Origin: Emmonsiellopsis sp. PD_33
Lineage: Eukaryota > Ascomycota > Eurotiomycetes > Onygenales > Ajellomycetaceae
Direction of reading: 5' to 3'
DNA length: 64,000 nucleotides
Assembly: GCA_032988165.1 (NCBI GenBank)
Contig: JANTQF010000169.1
Coordinates: forward strand, 1-64,000
Of this stretch, positions 57,091-64,000 are shown piece after piece. Within the stretch, counting starts at the first letter, position 1. Each line of letters opens with the position of its first letter. The notes below the pieces were generated by a model. It did no database searches. It had not been told where the DNA came from and was given only the letters and a program-made list of their open reading frames with translations. The position numbers and the translations under genes were made by a program.

Positions 57091-58327
57091 GAGGGTAGGA
57101 TGGGTGGAACTGATACTACCTTTTTGTATCATTTATGACCGAGGGTATATTTAATATATTTAAGTTAATTTGTTGCCTTCAGAGTTATATACCTATGTTT
57201 GTAGCAATTCATGCACAAAAAGTGCTGTGCGTGTGAGATGGATAGCGCGATCATTTATTGAGCTACCCTCCCTCTCCCTGCTATTAAGGGGTCTGTATGG
57301 GGTAAAAGTGGTATGGTTGGGGATTGAGGAGTTCTTCCGTGGTTCTGGTCGGTCTCTAAGGATTAATCCTTTTTAACCCAAATGGTTTCTCATTAGTACT
57401 GCTAGTATTGGACATAAATTAACTACTACTTTGGATGGGAAAAATGAACCATGTTAAATGCCTCTTATGAAGAATGATGAAAAATTATGCACCGAATAGG
57501 TGACTCAGTATGCTTTATGAGATAATTATCCTTCGTTAATTACTCTGGTGTTTATTGTGAGAAATTATCAACTGATCGTGGTTGATTCTATGATATATAG
57601 ATCGTTGAGCTTTAGTTAAAGTTGGTGTGGGTCTAACCTTAATTACGGTTTACCAATTTAACTAATTTTAGCGCCTGGAGCAGGACTGACGCACCTAATA
57701 ATTCACCAGCAGGGGCACCAAATATTTTCACGAGGGACAAATTTTCCAGACCTCAATTAATAACATCCAAATTGAAAATTCGGTATTCCCAATGTTCAGG
57801 GCGGGCAACCCTTTCGTCAAATGGAAAACGCCTCCGTCGATGCCCCTGCGTCATGACTCATGCCCAACGCGGCTCCCCGACGGAGCAGGCTAGCCCGATA
57901 GAGACAGTTACACCCAGCCCGACAACATCCAGCTTTTGGTCCCTGAACTTCTGCTTGTCCAGACCACACCAGCAATTGTCGGCGTCCAGTTGAGGCTGCT
58001 CGATACCTGAGCAGCGATGTTGGCTGGAGGTGATCGAATTCGACGTTCGGAGAAGATTTGATTCCCTCATTTTGCCTCTTCTCCCTGAGCATAAAAGGGC
58101 GTCGTGTACTTCCCACCAAGATGGAGCGTCTTCTTTCTCCCGCCAAACACTCTCGAGTGCTCTGTATCCAACATCGCCGTCATCCCCGATCCTTTGGAAA
58201 ATTATCCCGTTTCCCTTTTGCTTACCATTCCCCTCATTCAAACCCCAATCGCCGTCATATCCATACCCATCAGGACCAGCAACCATCAGGCCGTTTACCA
58301 AAAGAGAGACCAACCAAGAATACAAAA
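57091..58327. other. Intergenic, AT-rich, upstream of the rvt gene
   Basis: About 1.2 kb. The rvt reading frame stays open from 58058, and an in-frame ATG at 58121 would add 69 basic, His/Pro/Arg-rich residues. No other gene or mobile-element border is visible. Confidence 0.5.
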
Positions 58328-61162
58328 ATGTCGTCGAACGCCCTCCCTCACGCCCTGCAATCGATTACTGCTACCAAAATCACGGAACTGAACAAGCAAC
58401 GTGCCCTCTACGAATCTCGCAAAGCCACCATCCTCAACGAAGCTGATCAGCAACCAAACCTTCGCGAGAAGGTCAGGGTTCTCCTTGAAGGAGTTACCCG
58501 TATTAAGGGGTTTCCGGATGATGGTCTGGATAAAACCGACAATGAGGACGAGACATCACATTTCGAATTTGAAAGTGATCTGTGGGATCGAAGTGGATAC
58601 AGAAATATCAGGAGGTTTTTGCTACAGAGCAAGTACGACTCGTCGATTTCGCAGGTGATGCTGTTGCAGTGGGAGGAGAAGCTAAAGAGAGAGCTGGAAT
58701 TGAGGAGTATTAAGCATGAGCATGCCTTGTTCTTCAGCAAGCTCGTTACCGAATGGCTTGAGAATCCCAATGAATCGACTACGCGGAAGGGGGATGATGC
58801 AGTTGGGGGCTCCTTCGAGTCCGTTGGGCGGAAGGAGATGCATGAGCAGCGTGCTCAATGGGAGAAACTCGTTTTCGAGCCGGCTGAAACCGATCCAGTA
58901 GCTATCGAGCGTTATCTGAATAACCTCTTCACGTCCACTAGACTCTCAGAGCAGGCCCTCAAGGACCTTCGGAAAGAGGTGAAGGCCTTCTCCAAGGAAA
59001 TCCTGACTACCCAAGACGCCTTCAACACCACCTCCCTCAAGTGGGTTACACGTGGTGTAATTGACAGCGATATATTCTCGCCGGAAAAAGTCAACAGCCT
59101 CAAAATATTCCTGCAAAACGACGATGTTGCTCAAGAGGTGGCAGACGTGTTGAATATGCGCCTTGCACAGCTTGATACGTGGTCGTGGGGACCCGAAGCC
59201 ATTCCAGTTGAAATGAGGCGACAGTTGAACGGGAAATACCGAGTATTCATGGACGAAGACATCCTCGACGCACTCTTTGCGCAATATGTCGGAGTACGCT
59301 GGGGCGTCAAGTTCAAGAGCCTCTTCAAACAATTCTTCAATTCGCATGCATGGAAGTCAAATTCACAGCCCATCCCGAAAAGCGACCTAGAGAGAAGACA
59401 ATATTTTCTCCATGACGACCCGATCGCAAACTGGAGCCCAAATCCCAGCGCCGCCTGGAGTGTCGATGCCACCCGGCGGAGAATGTACGAGTCCGATTAC
59501 TTCATGAGCCAGCTACGCATGAGTGAGAGCGCTGCGAGACCGGCGTACGATGAAGGTGACCGTGCTGGCAGCCCTCTGGCCCTAAAACACTCATTGCTAC
59601 ACCTTCTGATCACGGAGGCTCGACTTAACACTACGCTCTACGGGGAGATGACTGTGTTAAGGTCCGATTTTAAGTGGTTTGGCCCGTCTCTCCCACATTC
59701 AACGTTGTTGGCTGTCATGAAATTCTTCGACATGCCGGAAATTTGGTTATCCTTTTTAGTACGGTTCCTGGAAGCACCACTGAAGTTTGTGCATGATGGG
59801 CCTAATGCGCCCATCAGAGTACGGCGAAGAGGCGTGCCTATGTCCCATGCAATTTCCGACTTGCTCGGGGAATCCTTACTCTTTTGCATGGATTTTGCCG
59901 TGAACCAGAAGGCAGATGGTGCCTTTCTCTATCGACTTCATGACGACTTTTGGTTTTGGGGCCAGGAGGAGCTGTGTGTACGAGCTTGGAAAGCAATGAC
60001 CGAGTTTAGTGAGGTTATGGGGATTGAATTTAACGAGGAGAAAACAGGGACAGCACGGCTAGTTAGCAAGGATCGTGGTAGTTCTCATCGGGAAGCGAGC
60101 TCCCCGGATATTTCAGAGTCGGAGGAGAGTGATGACGACCTGTCGGGTGCATCGTCGGAACCCGATACTGAGCTCGATGTTCTTCCGGAGGGTGATGTCC
60201 GCTGGGGCTTCCTCAAACTGGACGAGGAGGCCGGTCGATTCATAATTGACCAAGCCCAGGTGGATGAGCACATCAAGGAACTCAGGCACCAGCTTGGGGC
60301 ATGCAAGAGCGTTTTCAGCTGGATCCAGGCATGGAATACCTACATGGCCCGCTTCTTCAGCAACAACTTTGGGAAACCCGCGCGGTGCTTTGGCCGCGAA
60401 CATATCGAAATGGTCATCTCAACGCTACAGCGTATCGAACATGAACTCTTCACCTCGCAGGACAACAGTTCCCCGAACGCCCACCAGATAACGAACGTAA
60501 CCGACTACCTCCGCCACATAATCGCCCACCGCTTTAACATGCACGACCTCCCAGACGGCTTCTTCTATTTCCCTGTCGAACTTGGCGGTCTCGACCTGCG
60601 CAACCCTCTCATCCCCTCCCTCGCCATGCGAGAGGACATGAAAATCACCCCAGAACGCATCCTCGAAAAGGCCTTCATCGCTGAAGAAAAGCTCTACGTC
60701 GCCGCGAAGGAACTTTTTGAAAAGAAGGGCCCCAACAGACGCTTCACCGATGCCGACTATAGCATCCGTCTCCGCCACGGCCCCTCTGCGACACCCTCCC
60801 GATCGAACTCCGACCCGTCAGCTTTCATGTCCCTAGAGGAATACAACAAATACATCGAAATCACTAGTTCGAAATTGGAAGATGCCTACTCCAGGCTCCT
60901 CAGCTGTCCCGCAGAGATGTCTGTGGATCGCACACCCGAATTGCAGGCGGAGCAGTCAAGGATTATGAGGTCCCATACCGATACTACGATGCCGTTATCA
61001 TCTAGGTGGAATAACATGACGCCATATTGGCGGTGGGTGGCGGAGTTGTACCGGGAGGAGATGACTAGGAGGTACGGCGGGCTGGCAGTTGTGGAGAGAG
61101 GGGTGGTGCCGCTGGGAGTTGTGAAGGTGTTGAAGGAGGGGAAGGTGAAGTGGCAGGGTTGA
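58328..61162 (+). CDS. rvt-type domesticated cellular reverse transcriptase
   Basis: Rvt proteins are single-copy cellular genes descended from reverse transcriptases, known from fungi, some animals and bacteria; they are not known to move (family described by Gladyshev and Arkhipova). This intact intronless frame gives 944 residues from the ATG at 58328, which has an A-rich context; an in-frame ATG at 58121 is an alternative. A helical N-terminal part of about 330 residues precedes the palm. Motif A is RSDFKWFG with catalytic Asp447, motif B RRRGVPMSHAISDLL near residue 502, and motif C RLHDDFWFWG with Asp539/Asp540. Motif D (AWKAMTEFSEVMGIEFNEEKTG) follows, then an acidic Ser/Glu/Asp-rich insertion (about 591-622) before WGFLKLDEEAG. 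A long helical C-terminal domain has RIEHELF and DLPDGFFYFPVELGGLDL. No integrase, RNase H, endonuclease or LTR is seen nearby. I infer an active polymerase. Confidence 0.9.
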   Translation: MSSNALPHALQSITATKITELNKQRALYESRKATILNEADQQPNLREKVRVLLEGVTRIKGFPDDGLDKTDNEDETSHFEFESDLWDRSGYRNIRRFLLQSKYDSSISQVMLLQWEEKLKRELELRSIKHEHALFFSKLVTEWLENPNESTTRKGDDAVGGSFESVGRKEMHEQRAQWEKLVFEPAETDPVAIERYLNNLFTSTRLSEQALKDLRKEVKAFSKEILTTQDAFNTTSLKWVTRGVIDSDIFSPEKVNSLKIFLQNDDVAQEVADVLNMRLAQLDTWSWGPEAIPVEMRRQLNGKYRVFMDEDILDALFAQYVGVRWGVKFKSLFKQFFNSHAWKSNSQPIPKSDLERRQYFLHDDPIANWSPNPSAAWSVDATRRRMYESDYFMSQLRMSESAARPAYDEGDRAGSPLALKHSLLHLLITEARLNTTLYGEMTVLRSDFKWFGPSLPHSTLLAVMKFFDMPEIWLSFLVRFLEAPLKFVHDGPNAPIRVRRRGVPMSHAISDLLGESLLFCMDFAVNQKADGAFLYRLHDDFWFWGQEELCVRAWKAMTEFSEVMGIEFNEEKTGTARLVSKDRGSSHREASSPDISESEESDDDLSGASSEPDTELDVLPEGDVRWGFLKLDEEAGRFIIDQAQVDEHIKELRHQLGACKSVFSWIQAWNTYMARFFSNNFGKPARCFGREHIEMVISTLQRIEHELFTSQDNSSPNAHQITNVTDYLRHIIAHRFNMHDLPDGFFYFPVELGGLDLRNPLIPSLAMREDMKITPERILEKAFIAEEKLYVAAKELFEKKGPNRRFTDADYSIRLRHGPSATPSRSNSDPSAFMSLEEYNKYIEITSSKLEDAYSRLLSCPAEMSVDRTPELQAEQSRIMRSHTDTTMPLSSRWNNMTPYWRWVAELYREEMTRRYGGLAVVERGVVPLGVVKVLKEGKVKWQG

Positions 61163-61714
61163 AGGTTTTTGTATGAATGATGACACTATAGCTGATGCTG
61201 TACTTGTACGATATAGAAAGATGTGTAGGACTTTGTTGTACGATAGATGCCCGAAGGGTATAGATAGACACCTCCGCTCAGGAAGATGGGGGAAATATAT
61301 ACTCGCAACTTAATTGTTTTTGATATGGTTTTGGATTATACCTTTCCTGTTTCTTTGCATTTATTAGTTCTTTTGTTGCCAGTAATCATATATTCTTATT
61401 AACGTCATTCGCCGTATAAATTGTATTTGTATAAGAAAGTATTAACAGGGAGATATTATGATGCAGAAAATGAGAAAATGCATGGTTTGTCAAAGGAAGT
61501 CTAGCAATAGTGGGAAAAATTGAGAACATAACTGATCCGCCAAAGTATCATGGAGCCCGAAATACAATATTAAAAAGAAAAACGAAGAAATAACAAGAAC
61601 TAATGCCGCCCAGAATTAAAATGTTTTCATCGATCATCAAGGAGGGAAATAGGAAGAGCAGACCACGAAAGAAGAATCCTTTTGAGGGAGGAGAAAAAGG
61701 GAAAGAGAATTCAA
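61163..61714. other. Convergent intergenic region, AT-rich
   Basis: About 550 bp with 3' ends of the rvt and deaminase genes. No feature is recognised. Confidence 0.6.
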
Positions 61715-63281
61715 TCATTTATGTTGAGCTTCGAACTGGGCGAGTAAATTATACAGCCTCGTTTTCTCTTTGAGGCCGGCAAATATTGAGTTTACCCCCT
61801 TTTTGCACATGTCAAGCACCATGGCGCGGCTCAGGTTGAAGTGTTCTGCGGCGAGGAGATACTCGTTCGATAAGGGGCTCCCGAAGAAGGCGACGTCGTC
61901 CGTCTGTAGCAGAATATTAGAAAAATAAACCCATAACAAGAATGTGTTCCCCTGAGTGTCTGAATAACAGACTGATGATACATACCGATAGCAGAACCGG
62001 ACAGTCCCTATGCCTCCAATATCCAAAATGATGATCCGGAAATCCACCCCTAATCAACCGCGCATGCACATTACACGACAAGCAAAGCTCGAGTCCAATT
62101 TTCCGCCGCGCAATCTCATCTCTCACGTCATCCGGCACATGAATCACATGTCCCAGCCTATCCGGCTGATACGAAAGCAGCGTATTCAGCTCGTCGGGCG
62201 AGGAAGAAAATATCGTTTCCGCAAAATGCAACGTTACCCTGAGCCCATGCGCTTTGGCTTTTTCGAACGCAGCGCGAAATATCGACACGTCCCCGCGCAT
62301 CGGGTCACCGCCCAATTCCACCCCCACCACGCCGCGGCTCTTATATTTGATTGCTAGATTGATGACTTCCATTGCTTCCCAGGCGGATTTCGTCCTGTCC
62401 ACGGAGATGATTAGGTATGTGGACATTTGGTCGTTGCGGCATTCGTCAATGGTGTCTAGGACTGTGGAAATGTATTTCTCTTTCGTCATAGCGTGTTCGG
62501 GGCTTTGGCGGGGGGTGGTGCGGAGTTCGAGATAACGGACGCCGTCGTTTATGAAATCCTGGATGACGGAGCGGGTGGAATATTTCAGGCTTTCAGCGTC
62601 GGTGCAGAGGTGGTAAGTCATGTTTCCGAAGACCGGGAAGAAGCTGTAAGGTGATGATTAGACTTTTTTTATATTCTTGCCATTGTCTATGTATGAGAAA
62701 GTAAATGACTCCGTCATTGAGAGGGAATGCAATATATGCGTTGAAAAACAGCTGACTGGAATATCTCGACTCAGAGATGACTATAAAAATATCTGCCATT
62801 TAGGATTCGGCGGGCAAACAGGCGGAAGTTCTGGAAGCAATTAACGGCTAACAACATACGTTTTAAGATCAAAATCCACCTTTCCAGGAGGCATTGCGAC
62901 GTATGGGTCTATTAGATTGAGACTGGGATTTTGGGTCTTCTTTTTCAGCCATAGTTCTCGGAGGCACTGGCGACTGATGCTTCCGCTGAGATGAGCGTGG
63001 AGCTATTGGAGGTCCAAAAGTTAGAATTTAAGAACCGAACATGAAGTAGATGAAGGAAATAAACATATCAAACAAGAATGATGGCGGCATCGAATACTGT
63101 GTATTTCTCAGTTGCGATTGGGTGCAGCATGCTAATTAATGCCTCCAAAAACGTAGCAAACTGTTTGTTGACCAAACATGCATCGGCGGGAAAACGACGA
63201 CCTTGTTAAACGCGTGCAACATACCTCAATCTTTGGCAGGGCCTTCGTAAAGGCTGCGTCTACACGCCTGGACGATTCCAT
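61715..63281 (-). CDS. Adenosine deaminase-like protein (ADAL; N6-methyl-AMP deaminase type)
   Basis: This is a metal-dependent amidohydrolase. ADAL relatives remove the N6 group from N6-methyl-AMP, salvaging modified nucleotides from RNA turnover (family knowledge). Four exons splice in phase: 63225-63281, 62860-63002, 61986-62643 and 61715-61903, giving 348 residues. The metal ligands and catalytic residues are in place: LHAHLSGS right after the first junction, LHFAE (His and the catalytic Glu), RLGHVIHV, SCNVHARL and TDDVAFFG. The YLELRTTPRQS segment is typical of ADAL. The introns are 222, 216 and 82 bp. The substrate (adenosine, AMP or N6-methyl-AMP) is not settled by sequence. Confidence 0.9.
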
Positions 63282-64000
63282 TTTCGAAGGCAAGATGGTC
63301 ACCGTCCACATAAGCCGGGGCTGTGAGCCTCAAGCAACGAAAGGATAGAAAAAAAAGAAAAGAGAGTGAGCATCCACGGGGTATTAAATGAAAAACCCAC
63401 AACGGCCTCGGCTGACCGTGAAAATGCCAGATCGCGCTTCGAACCGAAATAGATCAAGAAATTGATTGAAGGGACTTGGGCCTATGAGTGCCGAATACTC
63501 TCGGAGCTTCTTTATATGAAACTAAATCTCCAGGGAAGGGTCGTTGCACCGACGCGTTTGCTATATTCGATCCCTTCCAGGCCAAAGAAATTATTATTGG
63601 GGATAGTGCTTTGAAGCTCAGGAGATATGGGCAAGATGGATTAAATATCAATTCTTGTCTCAAACCCTTGAGCCGCAGAGTTTGCGCTTCGACTGTGAGT
63701 GTGGTGATAAGGTTTGGTTTGGATTAGACGCTGACGAGCCAGATAGCAAGGTTAGTTACACACCTGAAGACTGATAAGTAAGTTAGAATTGGACCACTAG
63801 GATCGGAAAATAAAATCAGCTTCTGTCAAACATTCCTCTGGCCAGCACATGGCAGCAAATCGGGAACAACAATGCGTATTCCGTATTTTAACGGAATACG
63901 GACTCCCGGTTACACCCAATCGCCTTCCCATACGAGAACGAGACAAACCAGCAGGCTGAATTCCGATGCTTCTTTGCAGAATGGCGTTTTCGTCGAGTTC
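63282..64000. other. Right edge, promoter of the deaminase gene
   Basis: No gene is supported; a frame at 63488-63727 has no domain. A perfect hairpin lies at 63875-63900. A further gene might begin beyond the window. Confidence 0.5.
63875..63900. repeat. Perfect 10-bp inverted repeat (hairpin)
   Basis: Arms CGTATTCCGT (63875-63884) and ACGGAATACG (63891-63900) are exact reverse complements around the loop ATTTTA. It may be a palindromic regulatory site, a terminator-like hairpin in an unseen transcript or part of a small inverted-repeat element. Confidence 0.75.

Noticed and set aside
1..64000. CRISPR arrays, bacterial operons or prophage genes
   Set aside because: No regularly spaced repeats and all recognisable genes are fungal with spliceosomal introns.

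Overview
The window is nuclear DNA of a filamentous ascomycete (Pezizomycotina; Eurotiomycetes, perhaps Onygenales, is my best guess from the style of the proteins, not proven). The evidence is multi-exon genes with GT...AG introns mostly 46-220 bp long, no operons or ribosome-binding sites, pyrimidine- and purine-rich intergenic DNA, and fungal-specific families: copper-fist regulator, Cdc14 of the septation initiation network, Urb2, Rit1, Mic10, NCS1 permease and a STAND-type N-terminal domain. Gene models were spliced by eye from donor/acceptor sites, reading phase and family expectation. Start codons were accepted only when ATG.

Layout. 1.6-8.7 kb: a RING-finger protein (-), a doubtful ORF (-), then two convergent Nudix hydrolases, an ADP-sugar diphosphatase-like enzyme (+) and a YSA1-type ADP-ribose pyrophosphatase (-) with unusually long introns. 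10.2-19.2 kb: a HAD phosphatase (-), Rit1 initiator-tRNA modifying enzyme (+), an aldo/keto reductase (-) and a secreted beta-propeller-like protein (-). 19.7-31 kb: a 13-exon sugar transporter (-), a protein with a STAND-like N-terminus (+), a DUF1771-Smr protein ending in a CaaX box (+), geranylgeranyl diphosphate synthase (+) and an F-box/ankyrin protein (-). 31-38.4 kb: a Mac1/Cuf1-type copper regulator (-), a metaxin/SAM-like protein (+), a methyltransferase (-) and Cdc14 (-). 39-48 kb: an NCS1 permease (-) with a GATA-rich upstream region, the large nucleolar protein Urb2 (-) and, head-to-head with it, Mic10 (+). 49-64 kb: a second, 7-exon sugar transporter (-), about 4.5 kb without a convincing gene, a PhzF-family protein (+), a domesticated reverse-transcriptase gene (rvt) (+) and an adenosine-deaminase-like enzyme (-).

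Most genes are unrelated housekeeping functions, so the window is not a biosynthetic cluster. The most remarkable gene is the intronless rvt-type cellular reverse transcriptase at 58.3-61.2 kb: it keeps the catalytic aspartates yet shows no surrounding mobile-element parts. Other points of interest are the divergently structured transporter paralogs, the prenylation motif on the Smr protein, in-frame introns that could be retained, and clusters of GATA and CRE sites.
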